Source: Pseudomonas sp. ACN8
GTDB lineage: Bacteria > Pseudomonadota > Gammaproteobacteria > Pseudomonadales > Pseudomonadaceae
Assembly: GCF_002303925.1 (NCBI RefSeq)
Contig: NZ_MRCS01000006.1
Location: 94,941 to 158,940 of the forward strand
DNA: 64,000 bases
Reading direction: 5' to 3'
The position numbers and the translations under genes were made by a program. Of the stretch, positions 54,746-63,797 are shown in pieces. Every line of letters starts with the position of its first letter. Within the stretch, counting starts at the first letter, position 1. The notes under the pieces are model-generated. The model made no database searches and was not told the DNA's origin. It saw only the letters and a program-made list of their open reading frames with translations.

Positions 54746-55063
54746 GAGTATTCTCCGTCTTGCTCTTGTTGTAGGCCGGAGTTCCCACCATCACTAACCG
54801 TACCCAGGCCCTGGGGCTGAAGTCATCGGATTACGTGGCTTGCATTCAGGTTGACGCCAGAAAACGCTGTAAGGTTCCATGAAGCATAATCAAGGTCCGG
54901 CAGATATCCACTCGCCATTATTTGATTGAGTCGGGCACAGAATCAAATGTGGGAAAAATGTGGGAGCGAGCCTGCTCGCGATGGCGGAGTGTCAATCAAC
55001 AAAGATGTTGTCTGACCCACCGTTATCGCGAGCAGGCTCGCTCCTACAGGGGACTTGCAAGGC
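54746..55063. other. Gap between MHS transporter and chemoreceptor
   Basis: No gene is seen. It contains the transporter promoter region, a perfect 8-bp inverted repeat ATTTGATT (54920-54927) / AATCAAAT (54941-54948), and a REP pair at 54959-55049. Confidence 0.7.
54959..55049. repeat. REP pair (REPIN-like)
   Basis: A plus arm TGTGGGAGCGAGCCTGCTCGCGATGGCGG and a minus arm TATCGCGAGCAGGCTCGCTCCTACAG lie just after the stop of the chemoreceptor. Confidence 0.88.
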
Positions 55064-57211
55064 TCAGACGCGGAACTGATCCATCAGGCTCTGCTGCTGG
55101 TTCGCCAGGCTGTTGAGCGACTGGCTGACCCGCGCCGATTCATTGGCCTGGCCCGACAGCGACTCGGTCACGTCGCGGATGGTCGCCACGTTGTTGTTGA
55201 TCTCCTCGGCCACCGCGCTTTGCTCTTCGGCGGCGCTGGCGATCTGCATGTTCATGTCGTTGATCACGGTGACCGCGTCGCCGATCTGGCGCAGCGCCGT
55301 CACCGCCTGGCCAACCTGCTCGACACTGCCCTGGGCCTGACGATGGCTGTTGTTCATCGAACCCACCACCTCCTGGGTGCCGGTTTGCAGTTGTTCGATC
55401 ACCAGACGGGTTTCTTCGACGGATTCCTGGGTACGCCGGGCCAGGTTGCGCACTTCATCGGCCACCACGGCAAACCCGCGTCCCGCTTCACCGGCACGGG
55501 CCGCTTCGATCGCGGCGTTGAGGGCCAGCAGGTTGGTCTGCTCGGCAATCGCACGGATCACTTCCAGTACCGTGCCGATCTTCTCGCTGTTGGCGGCCAG
55601 GCCTTCGACCTGGATCATGGCCGCGCTCATGTCGGCGGCGAGGTTGTCGATGCTGGCGGTGGTGCGGTCGATCACGGTCAAACCCTGACGGGTCGCCTGA
55701 TCGGCATCCCGCGCTGCATGGGCCGCTTGCGCGGCGCTGCGGGCGACGTCCTGGGCGGTGGCGCTCATTTCGTGGGAGGCGGTCGCCACCTGGTCCACCT
55801 GACGGTACTGCTGTTCCATGCCGGCGCTGGTTTGTGCGGCGATGGCGGACGACTGGTCAGCCGTACTGCGGGCGTCTTGCACCGAGCGTTTCACTTCGGC
55901 AATGATCGGTTGCAGCTTGTCGAGGAAACGGTTGAACCAGCCGGCCAGTTGGCCCAGTTCATCCTGCTTGTCGTAGGCCAGTCGGCGGGTCAGGTCACCT
56001 TCGCCGCTGGCGATGTCTTCGAGCATGTGCGCCACGCCGAGGATCGGTCGGGTGACGCTGCGGGCCATCAACCACACCAGCACCAGGCCGAGCAGTGCGG
56101 CGAGCACGCCCAGGCCGAGTTCGACCAGCGTACCGGCGGTGTTGCTGTCATCGAGTTGCTTTTTCAGGGCTTCGGCGGGGCCGACCAGGACTTTCTCCGG
56201 CACGTCGAGCAGCACGCCCCAGGATTTGCCGCCGGGAATCGGCTGGAACGGCGCCAGCACTTTCAGTTGCTGATGGCTGTGCAGGCTGGCGGTTTTGCTG
56301 CCGGCGGCGAGCATGCTCAGCAGTTCGGCACCGCTGGCCTTGTCCACGACGTCCAGGCGCTGGCTGAGTTTGCTGGCGTCCGGGCTGTAGCCGGCGAGCA
56401 GGCCGGCCGGGCTGATGATGCTGACGCTGGTCTGGCCGTCATAGAGCTTCTTGCTCGCGCCCAGGCTGACCGCTTGCAGGCTGTTGAGGTTGATGTCCAC
56501 CGACAGCGAGGCGATGACCTTGCCGTTGACCATCAGCGGGAAAACGATGCTGGTCATCAGCACGTTCTGACCGTCGATCTCATAGAAGTAGGGTTCGATC
56601 ACGCACGGCTTGAGGGCGGTGCGCGGGCAGGTGAACCAGGCGTTGGCCGCTTCGCCGCTGGGGCCGGTGCTGGTGTCGGCCATGTCCTTTTCCGGCAGCG
56701 CCATGGAGGTTACCTTGCCCGGCGTCGGCTGCGACCAGTAGAGGGCGAAACGGCCCTTGTCGTTGCTGCCCAATTCGGCCTGCCCTGCGAACAGTTCGTC
56801 CTTGCCGTCCAGCCCATTGGGTTCGAACACCAGGGATAGACCGAGCAGCTCCGGGTTGGCTTGCAGGGCCGACTTGACCTGGCGGGTCAGGTCTTCGCGC
56901 AGGTCGAAGGCATCGAGAAAGCGCTTCTCGGCCTGATCACGCAGGAACAGCACCTGCCGGGAGAAGCCGTGGCCGTACTGATAGGCGTCCATGAACTGCT
57001 GGCGAATCCCCAGCGCCTGGTTTTCCCCCTGGGACTCGATCCGGGCCTGGGCCGCTTCGGTCAGCATCTCCATGCTCGAGGCTTTCACCAACTCGGAGCT
57101 GTGCTCCATGCGGTACAGCGAAAGACCCACCAGCAGGGTCACGATGCCCGCCAGGCACAGCCCGGCCAGCAGGGTGATTTTCCATTGAATGGAAAGTTGT
57201 CTGAGCGACAT
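55064..57211 (-). CDS. Methyl-accepting chemotaxis protein, dCache type (TlpQ-like)
   Basis: This 715-residue receptor has membrane segments at about 12-32 and 365-390. A large periplasmic dCache domain lies between ([28 protein letters not shown]), followed by HAMP and the conserved hairpin [19 protein letters not shown]. Length and neighbours match TlpQ (PA2654), which senses histamine and polyamines. That ligand class is inferred. The start at 57211 ([10 protein letters not shown]) was chosen over an upstream in-frame start. A transporter and a second chemoreceptor lie on the other side. Confidence 0.94.
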   Translation of the reverse strand: MSLRQLSIQWKITLLAGLCLAGIVTLLVGLSLYRMEHSSELVKASSMEMLTEAAQARIESQGENQALGIRQQFMDAYQYGHGFSRQVLFLRDQAEKRFLDAFDLREDLTRQVKSALQANPELLGLSLVFEPNGLDGKDELFAGQAELGSNDKGRFALYWSQPTPGKVTSMALPEKDMADTSTGPSGEAANAWFTCPRTALKPCVIEPYFYEIDGQNVLMTSIVFPLMVNGKVIASLSVDINLNSLQAVSLGASKKLYDGQTSVSIISPAGLLAGYSPDASKLSQRLDVVDKASGAELLSMLAAGSKTASLHSHQQLKVLAPFQPIPGGKSWGVLLDVPEKVLVGPAEALKKQLDDSNTAGTLVELGLGVLAALLGLVLVWLMARSVTRPILGVAHMLEDIASGEGDLTRRLAYDKQDELGQLAGWFNRFLDKLQPIIAEVKRSVQDARSTADQSSAIAAQTSAGMEQQYRQVDQVATASHEMSATAQDVARSAAQAAHAARDADQATRQGLTVIDRTTASIDNLAADMSAAMIQVEGLAANSEKIGTVLEVIRAIAEQTNLLALNAAIEAARAGEAGRGFAVVADEVRNLARRTQESVEETRLVIEQLQTGTQEVVGSMNNSHRQAQGSVEQVGQAVTALRQIGDAVTVINDMNMQIASAAEEQSAVAEEINNNVATIRDVTESLSGQANESARVSQSLNSLANQQQSLMDQFRV

Positions 57212-57273
57212 GGAGGCGTCCTTATTCGATAAATATCTGAGACTTTGCACTGTAGCGGCCAACAGACAGCATT

Positions 57274-57354
57274 CTTGAGCCGCAAGCGGCAAGCTTCAGG
57301 TAAAAAGCGTAAAAGCTTGTCGCTTGAGGCTTGCAGCTTGAAGCCGCTTCATTC
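57274..57354. repeat. Imperfect inverted repeat rich in AAGCTT/GCTTGA
   Basis: AAGCGGCAAGCTTCA and TTGAAGCCGCTT can pair with a short bulge, and GCTTGAGGCTTGCAGCTTGAAG repeats the same words. It is not the REP family. It lies between the two divergent genes and may be another Pseudomonas intergenic repeat. Confidence 0.6.
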
Positions 57355-57451
57355 AAAGTGCGCGCCCTCTAATAAAACCCATTCCTTTTATCCGCTGGCG
57401 GCTCTCGCAGACTGCCGGCCGGACTCTTTTCGCTTGCCCAGAGGTATGACA

Positions 57452-58768
57452 ATGAATGCAGTAATTGCCGCGGTCGGCATCATGCTGATCCTCAGCCTGT
57501 CCCGCGTGCATGTGGTGATCGCCCTGATCGTCGGTGCGCTGGTCGGTGGCTTGACCGGTGGCCTGGGGATCGAGGCGACGCTCAAGGCTTTCAACAGCGG
57601 CCTCGGCGGCGGGGCGACGGTGGCGTTGTCCTACGCCTTGCTCGGCGCGTTCGCCGTGGCCATTGCCAAGTCCGGCATGGCTCATGCGCTGGCCGACAAG
57701 GCCCTGGCGATGGTCGATCGCCAGCACGCCAATGGCGGTGGCCAGGTCAAGTGGCTACTGATCGGTCTGCTCTGGGTCGTGGCCATTGCCTCGCAGAACA
57801 TCTTGCCGATCCATATCGCGTTCATTCCGTTGCTCGTGCCGCCGCTTCTGTATGTGCTGACCAAGCTGCAACTGGACCGCCGCCTGATCGCCTGCGTCAT
57901 GACTTTCGGCCTGATCACGCCCTACATGTTCCTGCCGGTGGGTTTCGGCAACATCTTCCTCAATGAGATCCTGCTGGCCAACGTCGCCCGCAGCGGTGTG
58001 GACATCAGCGGCATCAACGTGACCCACGCCATGGGCATTCCGGCCCTGGGCATGGTGGCGGGCCTGCTGATCGCGTTTGTCAGCTACCGCAAGAAGCGTG
58101 TCTACGACCTGGCGAAGATCGAACAGGTCGAGCAAGTGGCGGTGCAATACAACCCGTTGAGCCTGGTGGTGGCTGGCGTGGCCATCGCGGCGGCGTTCAT
58201 CATTCAGTTGCTGCTGGATTCGATGATTATCGGTGCGCTGGCCGGCTTCCTGATTTTCTCGGTGTCGGGCATCGTCAAATGGCGCGACACCGATGACCTG
58301 TTCACCGAAGGCATGAAAATGATGGCGATGATCGGCTTCATCATGATCGCCGCCTCCGGGTTTGCCGAAGTGATGAAGGCCACCGGTGAGGTGCAGACGC
58401 TGGTCGAGTCGTCGGCGGCGTACATCGATCACAGCAAAGGCATTGGCGCCTTGCTGATGTTGCTGGTGGGGTTGCTGGTGACCATGGGCATCGGCTCGTC
58501 GTTCTCCACCGTGCCGATCCTGGCGGCGATTTTCGTGCCGCTGTGCGTGCAACTGGGCTTCAGCCCATTGGCGATCGTGTGCATCGTCGGCACGGCCGGT
58601 GCCCTGGGCGACGCCGGTTCACCGGCTTCGGACTCGACCCTGGGCCCGACCTCCGGCCTGAACATCGACGGCCAGCACCATCACATCTGGGACACCGTGG
58701 TCCCGACCTTCCTGCACTACAACCTGCCGCTACTGGTGTTTGGCTGGGTAGCGGCGATGGTCCTGTAA
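57452..58768 (+). CDS. Na+/H+ antiporter-family (NhaC-like) transporter
   Basis: This 438-residue protein has about 11-12 membrane segments and the family pattern [24 protein letters not shown] near its end. It is probably a cation/substrate antiporter or amino acid/amine transporter; the family label is broad. The ATG at 57452 follows AGAGG at 7 bp; the ATG at 57446 is too close to that site. It lies between two chemoreceptor genes, as PA2653 does in PAO1, which hints at shared substrate or induction. Confidence 0.88.
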   Translation: MNAVIAAVGIMLILSLSRVHVVIALIVGALVGGLTGGLGIEATLKAFNSGLGGGATVALSYALLGAFAVAIAKSGMAHALADKALAMVDRQHANGGGQVKWLLIGLLWVVAIASQNILPIHIAFIPLLVPPLLYVLTKLQLDRRLIACVMTFGLITPYMFLPVGFGNIFLNEILLANVARSGVDISGINVTHAMGIPALGMVAGLLIAFVSYRKKRVYDLAKIEQVEQVAVQYNPLSLVVAGVAIAAAFIIQLLLDSMIIGALAGFLIFSVSGIVKWRDTDDLFTEGMKMMAMIGFIMIAASGFAEVMKATGEVQTLVESSAAYIDHSKGIGALLMLLVGLLVTMGIGSSFSTVPILAAIFVPLCVQLGFSPLAIVCIVGTAGALGDAGSPASDSTLGPTSGLNIDGQHHHIWDTVVPTFLHYNLPLLVFGWVAAMVL

Positions 58769-58778
58769 CCCCGATACC

Positions 58779-58866
58779 CCTGTAGGAGCGAGCCTGCTCG
58801 CGATGGTGTGTCAGCCGACACCAAGGTAGCTGACACACCTTCGCGAGCAGGCTCGCTCCTACAAGG
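58779..58866. repeat. REP pair (REPIN-like)
   Basis: A plus arm CCTGTAGGAGCGAGCCTGCTCGCGATGG and a minus arm CTTCGCGAGCAGGCTCGCTCCTACAAGG lie between the transporter and the second chemoreceptor. Confidence 0.88.
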
Positions 58867-58960
58867 GATCTTCAGTGCTCCTGATGACTGAATTCAACTT
58901 TTGATTTGTCGTGCCGTTAAAGCTTTTAACCACGCTAACAAAATCAAAAGAGTGAACGTC

Positions 58961-60643
58961 ATGCGCATGAGCCTCAAGGCCAAAGTCCTGTCCCTTGCCG
59001 TCCTCCCGGTGTTGCTGTTTGCGCTGGTCATCAGCCTGACCACGCTGTTCATTCTGCAGGATCAGGCACGCAAGGAAGTCGAGCAGACCCGCGAGCGCCT
59101 GCTCAGTGATGCCAAGGCAACCCTGCAAAGCTACGTGGCCGTGGCCATGACCACGATCAAACCGCTCTACGACGCGGCCGCCCCCGGCGATGAGGCGGCG
59201 CGGGCCCAGGTGATCAAGCTGCTGTCGAGCATCACCTATGGCAAGGACGGCTACTTCTTCGGCTACGACTCCAACACCGTGCGCCTGTTCAAGGCCAACA
59301 GCCCCGAAGGCGTGGGCCAGAGCTTCAAGGACAACCGCGACCCGAACGGTGTCTACGTCAACCGCGACCTGGTGAAAGTCGCCAAGGACGGTACGCACTA
59401 CCTGCAATACAGCTCGCCATTGCCCGGCAACACCCAGGTGCTGGTGCCCAAGCTCGGCTACACCGAATACCTGCCCAAGTGGGACATGGCGGTCGGCACC
59501 TCGGTCAACCTCGACGGCATTGAAGCACAGGTGGCGGTGGTCGAAGCCAAGGTTCAGGAGCGCATGCAAGGCATGGTGCTGAGCATTGTTGGCGTAGCAG
59601 TCGTGGTGCTGCTGGTGATCGCCGCTGCCGGGATGCTGCTGGCCAATACCATTCTGCGTCCGCTGCATCTGATGAAATCCAACCTCGACGACATCGCGGC
59701 AGGCGAGGGCGACCTGACACGCCGCCTGACCATTACCAGCCAGGACGAGCTCGGTGAACTGGCCGGCTCGTTCAACCGTTTCGTCGACAAGATCCATGGC
59801 CTGGTGCGGCAGATCACCGAAATGACCTCGCAACTGACCGGACTGGTGAATCAGGTGTCCGACCAGGCCAATCGCTCGGACCAGGCCATGGAGCGTCAGC
59901 GCCATGAGACCGATCAGGTGGCCACGGCCATCAACGAAATGTCGGCGGCGGCCCAGGAAGTGGCCAAGAGCGCGCAGAATGCCGCGGTGGCAGCCCAGCA
60001 GACCGACGAAGAAGGCCAGGCCGCCAAGCGTGTGGTGGCCGGCAGCATCGAGAAAATTCATGCCCTGGTGGACGACATCCGCAGCAGCGGCGTGTCCCTG
60101 GACAGCCTGCAAAAAGACGTGTCGTCGATTGTCAGCGTGCTCGGGGTGATCCGCTCGATTGCCGAGCAGACCAACCTGCTGGCCCTCAACGCCGCGATCG
60201 AAGCGGCCCGCGCCGGCGAGGCCGGGCGCGGCTTTGCGGTGGTGGCCGATGAGGTACGGGCGCTGGCCAGCCGCACGCAAATCAGCACCCAGGAAATCCA
60301 GGGCATGATCGACCGCTTGCAGGCCGGCACCCAGTCGGCGGTGGAGGCGATGCGCCGCTCCAGCGAGGCCGGCGACGGCACCTCGGCCCAGGCCAATGAG
60401 GCGGGGGCTTCGCTGGACACCATGGCTCAGCTGATCGCGACCATCAACTCGATGAACGCACAAATCGCCAGTGCCGCCGAAGAACAGACTGCCGTCGCCG
60501 AGGAGATCAACCGCAGCGTGCATCAGATTGCCGTGGCGGTGGATAACGTCGCCGACGAAACCCAGCTTGGCGCGCAGACTTCGCGCAGCCTGGCCGACCT
60601 CGGTCAGCGCCTGGGTGGTCTGGTGGGGCAGTTCCGGATCTGA
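58961..60643 (+). CDS. Methyl-accepting chemotaxis protein, sCache_2 type (CtpM-like)
   Basis: This 560-residue receptor has membrane segments at about 10-30 and 205-228. The periplasmic sCache_2 sensor lies between ([34 protein letters not shown]), followed by HAMP and the signalling hairpin with [19 protein letters not shown]. The PAO1 counterpart at this position, PA2652 (CtpM), binds L-malate, so an organic acid ligand is a reasonable guess. The start at 58961 has a weak site (GAGTGAACGTC). Confidence 0.93.
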   Translation: MRMSLKAKVLSLAVLPVLLFALVISLTTLFILQDQARKEVEQTRERLLSDAKATLQSYVAVAMTTIKPLYDAAAPGDEAARAQVIKLLSSITYGKDGYFFGYDSNTVRLFKANSPEGVGQSFKDNRDPNGVYVNRDLVKVAKDGTHYLQYSSPLPGNTQVLVPKLGYTEYLPKWDMAVGTSVNLDGIEAQVAVVEAKVQERMQGMVLSIVGVAVVVLLVIAAAGMLLANTILRPLHLMKSNLDDIAAGEGDLTRRLTITSQDELGELAGSFNRFVDKIHGLVRQITEMTSQLTGLVNQVSDQANRSDQAMERQRHETDQVATAINEMSAAAQEVAKSAQNAAVAAQQTDEEGQAAKRVVAGSIEKIHALVDDIRSSGVSLDSLQKDVSSIVSVLGVIRSIAEQTNLLALNAAIEAARAGEAGRGFAVVADEVRALASRTQISTQEIQGMIDRLQAGTQSAVEAMRRSSEAGDGTSAQANEAGASLDTMAQLIATINSMNAQIASAAEEQTAVAEEINRSVHQIAVAVDNVADETQLGAQTSRSLADLGQRLGGLVGQFRI

Positions 60644-60659
60644 CAGAACAGAGACAAAA

Positions 60660-60754
60660 CCTGTGGGAGCGAGCTTGCTCGCGATGACGGCAGCACATTC
60701 AGCATTGATGTTGGCTGAGCCACCGCTATCGCGAGCAAGCTCGCTCCCACAGGG
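60660..60754. repeat. REP pair (REPIN-like)
   Basis: A plus arm CTGTGGGAGCGAGCTTGCTCGCGATGACGG and a minus arm TATCGCGAGCAAGCTCGCTCCCACAG. Both arms carry the same C-to-T variant and its partner change, so the stems match each other. Confidence 0.88.
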
Positions 60755-60868
60755 TTCACGCCAAATCGATCCGACAGCCGACCGGTTCCGTTGGATGGTA
60801 GCTCCTACACTGACAACACGGGTTGTACCTCAACGTCCCCGAAGATCAGTACCCAAGGAGTCAAACCC

Positions 60869-61024
60869 ATGACCGAACGTACTTGCGACTGTCCGAAATG
60901 TAACTGCAAGCTCGGTGAACATCCGATCGTGCGTCACGGCAAGCATTACTGCTGTGAAGCCTGTGCCAAGCATCACGAGCACGGCGAGGAGTGCGCATCC
61001 CAAGGCTGCAAGTGTGCCCACTGA
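60869..61024 (+). CDS. Pseudomonas-type metallothionein
   Basis: This 51-residue protein has ten cysteines (6, 8, 11, 13, 28, 29, 32, 42, 47, 49) and seven histidines, with motifs CDCPKCNC, HYCCEACAKHH and CASQGCKC. It binds Zn or Cd in the cytosol and matches the metallothionein type described in fluorescent pseudomonads. The ATG at 60869 follows a strong AAGGAG; a longer in-frame start at 60791 has none. It is convergent with a small hypothetical gene. Confidence 0.95.
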   Translation: MTERTCDCPKCNCKLGEHPIVRHGKHYCCEACAKHHEHGEECASQGCKCAH

Positions 61025-61051
61025 AAACCACGGCACACGCCAAAGTGGAGC

Positions 61052-61330
61052 CTAATCCGGTTCCACTTCCAGCCTGAGGCTGTCATCTTCCAGGCGTTCG
61101 CTGTGGCGCACGGTGCCTTGCAAGCGCCGCCCTTCGACCCGCAGCACCAGGGTCCTGGCTTGCTCCAGATCTTCCGGCAGTGGCGCCGGGACGCGTATGG
61201 CGAAGCAGAATGGGGCATTTTCGACCTGTTCCAGCCCGATCCGGCACTCGGCGCTTTTGGTGATGCGGCCGAACAGTGTGTCCAGACCGTAGTCCAGCTG
61301 CGCAGGGCTGTTGACGGATGTTGCGCTCAT
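61052..61330 (-). CDS. Small hypothetical protein
   Basis: This 92-residue protein is not recognised. It is acidic and soluble, has one pair of cysteines far apart (C29, C42), and no signal peptide or membrane segment. The pattern LVLRVEGRRLQGTVRHSERLEDDSLRLEVEPD suggests a beta-rich end. The start at 61330 follows GGAAGGGAT. It is convergent with the metallothionein gene, 27 bp apart. Confidence 0.7.
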   Translation of the reverse strand: MSATSVNSPAQLDYGLDTLFGRITKSAECRIGLEQVENAPFCFAIRVPAPLPEDLEQARTLVLRVEGRRLQGTVRHSERLEDDSLRLEVEPD

Positions 61331-61363
61331 ATCCCTTCCCCCGAACCTGATGGTTACCGGATA

Positions 61364-61591
61364 TTAGTTCGTCGGTCGCCACTTGACGTTTTCCACGCCG
61401 AATTTTTCAGCCATCGGCTTGCTGGTCTTTTGCACCTTCTCGCGTCCGAAGCGGGGGATTCGCCCCACCCCCGCATCACAGCTCGCCCAATGCCAGGCTT
61501 CTGCGTTATCCATTTTGTCCAGGCGGATGATGAATGATTTCGGAGCGCCATGGAGGGTGTACTCGATGACGAATAATTTTGCACTGTTCAT
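61364..61591 (-). CDS. Small conserved pseudomonad protein (DUF6555-like)
   Basis: This 75-residue basic protein has the pattern MNSAKLFVIEYTLHGAPKSF and DNAEAWHWASCDAGVGRIPRFGR, which I associate with DUF6555, a family of unknown function found in Pseudomonas. The start follows AGGGAGGAACC. It is 33 bp upstream of the other small gene on the same strand, so they may be cotranscribed. Confidence 0.75.
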   Translation of the reverse strand: MNSAKLFVIEYTLHGAPKSFIIRLDKMDNAEAWHWASCDAGVGRIPRFGREKVQKTSKPMAEKFGVENVKWRPTN

Positions 61592-61737
61592 AAAGCCCCG
61601 GTTCCTCCCTGTTGTACATAGAAGGATCGCGCGCCGTCAGGAAAATTCATTCGGATTGTCGGACGGCGGCGATTGCTGGCGACAAGTTCTACGCCCCGTT
61701 ACCATTGAGCCTCCCGCACCCCCAATGAACATTGACC

Positions 61738-62517
61738 ATGGCCCTCGCCGCACCGCCTGACCTGAGTGACACCGATGTGCCTGTGCAGCCGCTGGCGCGC
61801 ACCTATCCGCGCGGGTTGTACATCGAGCCCCATGAGCACGTCTGGGGCCAGTTGCTGTATGCGATGAGCGGGGTGATGTGGGTCGAGACGCCACACGAGG
61901 CGCTGGTGGTGCCGCCGCAGCGGGCGGTGTGGTTGCCGCCCGGCGTACCTCATGGAATTCGTGTGGTGTCCGACCTGCAAATGCGCAACATCTACCTGCG
62001 GCCGTCCCTGGCCGCGACCCTGGATGACCGCGTTCAGGTGATCGAGGTCGGCGGCTTGCTGCGCGAACTGATCGTCGGCCTGGTGGAGCAGGGCAACGAC
62101 GGTGCGCCCGAGTATTACGATGCGCTGGTGGGCCTGGCGCTGCTGGAACTCAAGCGGGCCAGGCGCTCGTTGCTGAAAATCCCGCTGCCGGACGATTCCG
62201 ACCGGCGATTGATGAATTTGTGTCAGGCGGTCATGGCCGCGCCTTCACTGGATATTCCTTTCGAACAACATGCGGATAACGCCGGAGCCAGCGTGCGCAC
62301 CCTGGCGCGACTGTTCAAGGACGGCTTGGGCATGGGCTTCGCCGAGTGGCGGCGTCAGGTGCAACTGGCGACGGCGGTGGCCGAGTTGATCCAGGGCGTA
62401 CCGGTCAGCGCGATTGCCCGGGAGCTGGGCTATTCACCGAGCAGCTTCAGCGACATGTTTCGTCGTGAACTGGGCGTTGCGCCTTCGCAGTTTCCGGCGG
62501 CGCAACGCCAGGACTGA
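61738..62517 (+). CDS. AraC-family transcriptional regulator with cupin domain
   Basis: This 259-residue protein has an N-terminal cupin sensor (PHEHVWGQLLYAMSGVMWVET, VWLPPGVPHGIRV) and a C-terminal double HTH (ASVRTLARLFKDGLGMGF, ARELGYSPSSFSDMFRRELG). The start at 61738 is used because the ATG follows CATTGACC; the alternative TTG at 61732 is 2 codons longer. It may control the following XapX and oxidoreductase genes. The effector is unknown. Confidence 0.9.
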   Translation: MALAAPPDLSDTDVPVQPLARTYPRGLYIEPHEHVWGQLLYAMSGVMWVETPHEALVVPPQRAVWLPPGVPHGIRVVSDLQMRNIYLRPSLAATLDDRVQVIEVGGLLRELIVGLVEQGNDGAPEYYDALVGLALLELKRARRSLLKIPLPDDSDRRLMNLCQAVMAAPSLDIPFEQHADNAGASVRTLARLFKDGLGMGFAEWRRQVQLATAVAELIQGVPVSAIARELGYSPSSFSDMFRRELGVAPSQFPAAQRQD

Positions 62518-62623
62518 GTTCGCCGAGGCCAGGCTTTGGCCGAAATTCAGAAGCACTTGGCCGATGCTCAAAGGCATCGCCTTCTAGACTCAGCGCATAC
62601 CTCAATTGCCCCCGGAGTCTGCC

Positions 62624-62797
62624 ATGAACTACCTCGTGTCAGTGGCCATCGGTCTGGGCGTCGGTTTGCTCTACGGCGCCCTGGACTTTCGTTCCCCCGC
62701 ACCCCCGGCCATCGCGCTGGTGGGCCTGCTCGGCATGCTTGCCGGCGAAAAGCTCTGGCCGATGGGGCGGGGGCTGGTGGCTGGCTGGATCTCCTGA
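62624..62797 (+). CDS. XapX-domain small membrane protein
   Basis: This 57-residue protein has two hydrophobic segments (LVSVAIGLGVGLLYGAL and AIALVGLLGMLAGEKLW) joined by a proline-rich turn, as in XapX-domain proteins. The start at 62624 follows CCCGGAGTCTGCC. It is 27 bp upstream of the oxidoreductase and probably shares its message. No function is known. Confidence 0.85.
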   Translation: MNYLVSVAIGLGVGLLYGALDFRSPAPPAIALVGLLGMLAGEKLWPMGRGLVAGWIS

Positions 62798-62824
62798 ACC
62801 CTTTTCGACTCGATGGATACGCCC

Positions 62825-63781
62825 ATGAAAGCTCTGCAATTCGATAAAACCGGTGATCTCTCGGCCCTGCGCTACGTCGAGGTGCCTACACCTGTGCCAG
62901 GCACCGATGAAGTGCTGGTCCAGATCAAGGCCGCCGGCCTCAACCCGAGCGATGTCAAGAACGTGCTGGGGCGTTTTCCCTACACCACCTTGCCGCGGAT
63001 TCCCGGTCGTGACTTTGCCGGTGTTGTCGTGGCCGGCCCGCAGGCGCTGATCGGTCAGGAGGTCTGGGGCACGGGCAAGGAACTGGGGTTTTTCGCCGAC
63101 GGTTCACACGCGCAGTTCGTCAAGCTGCCGGCCAACGGCGTGGCGCTCAAACCCACGCATTTGAGCTTCACGCAGGCCGCCAGCCTTGGTGTGCCCTACA
63201 CCACGGCGTGGGATGCTCTGGAACGCAGCCTGGTGACGGCCGAAACCCGATTGCTGGTCATCGGTGGCGGGGCAGTCGGCAGTGCCGCGCTGGCCTTGGC
63301 CAAGGTGCGCGGTGCCCGGGTGCTGGCGGCCGCGCGGCGTCCGGAGCAGGTCAAGGACTTGCAGGATCAGGGTTATCAGACCCTGCAACTGGATAAACCC
63401 GAAGACCTCGGGGCTCAGGTCAACGCCGTCTATGCCGGCGGCGCCGACGTGATTTTCGACACCACCGGTTTCTGGCTGCCGGCCTCGGTACCCGCTCTGG
63501 CCGCGTTCGGCCGCATCGCGATCATCGCGGCGCCTGTGGACGGTCACGTGCACTTGCCGTCGCTGGCGTTGTATCGCAAGGGTGGCTCGGTGGTGGGGAT
63601 CAACTCGTTGCTGTACGGAGTGCAGGCGTGTGCGGCGATGCTCGACCAGTTCGGCCGGTTCTTCGACCAGGACCTGTTGCCGTTATCCCAGGGTTTGTTC
63701 GAGTCGCCATTGGCCGAAGGCCTTGAGCGTTATGCCGAGGTGAGTCAGGGCAGTGGCGACAAGGTGATTCTGCTGCCCTGA
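62825..63781 (+). CDS. Zinc-independent MDR-family quinone oxidoreductase-like protein
   Basis: This 318-residue protein has a GroES-like N-terminal domain (AAGLNPSDVKNVLGRFP, GRDFAGVVV) and a Rossmann domain (LLVIGGGAVGSAALALAKVRGARV). It lacks the catalytic zinc cysteine pattern of alcohol dehydrogenase, pointing to quinone or enoyl reduction with NADPH. The ATG at 62825 (MKALQFDK) matches the family start; one at 62813 is possible. The substrate is unknown. Confidence 0.9.
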   Translation: MKALQFDKTGDLSALRYVEVPTPVPGTDEVLVQIKAAGLNPSDVKNVLGRFPYTTLPRIPGRDFAGVVVAGPQALIGQEVWGTGKELGFFADGSHAQFVKLPANGVALKPTHLSFTQAASLGVPYTTAWDALERSLVTAETRLLVIGGGAVGSAALALAKVRGARVLAAARRPEQVKDLQDQGYQTLQLDKPEDLGAQVNAVYAGGADVIFDTTGFWLPASVPALAAFGRIAIIAAPVDGHVHLPSLALYRKGGSVVGINSLLYGVQACAAMLDQFGRFFDQDLLPLSQGLFESPLAEGLERYAEVSQGSGDKVILLP

Positions 63782-63787
63782 CCCAAC

Positions 63788-63797
63788 CCCTGTGGGA
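63788..63797 (+). repeat. REP fragment at the edge of an IS
   Basis: CCTGTGGGAG is the opening of a REP unit as seen many times in this window. It stops where non-REP sequence (ATTCTATGG) begins, consistent with interruption by the element to the right. Confidence 0.6.

Noticed and set aside
52967..54820. 617-codon open frame opposite the MHS transporter
   Set aside because: It begins within a REP pair and is an antisense shadow.
55055..56839. 594-codon open frame opposite the dCache chemoreceptor
   Set aside because: The chemoreceptor hairpin and HAMP are certain on the minus strand.
4144..60754. CRISPR array
   Set aside because: The repeated units are palindromic REP pairs scattered at gene ends, not regularly spaced repeats with unique spacers, and there are no cas genes.
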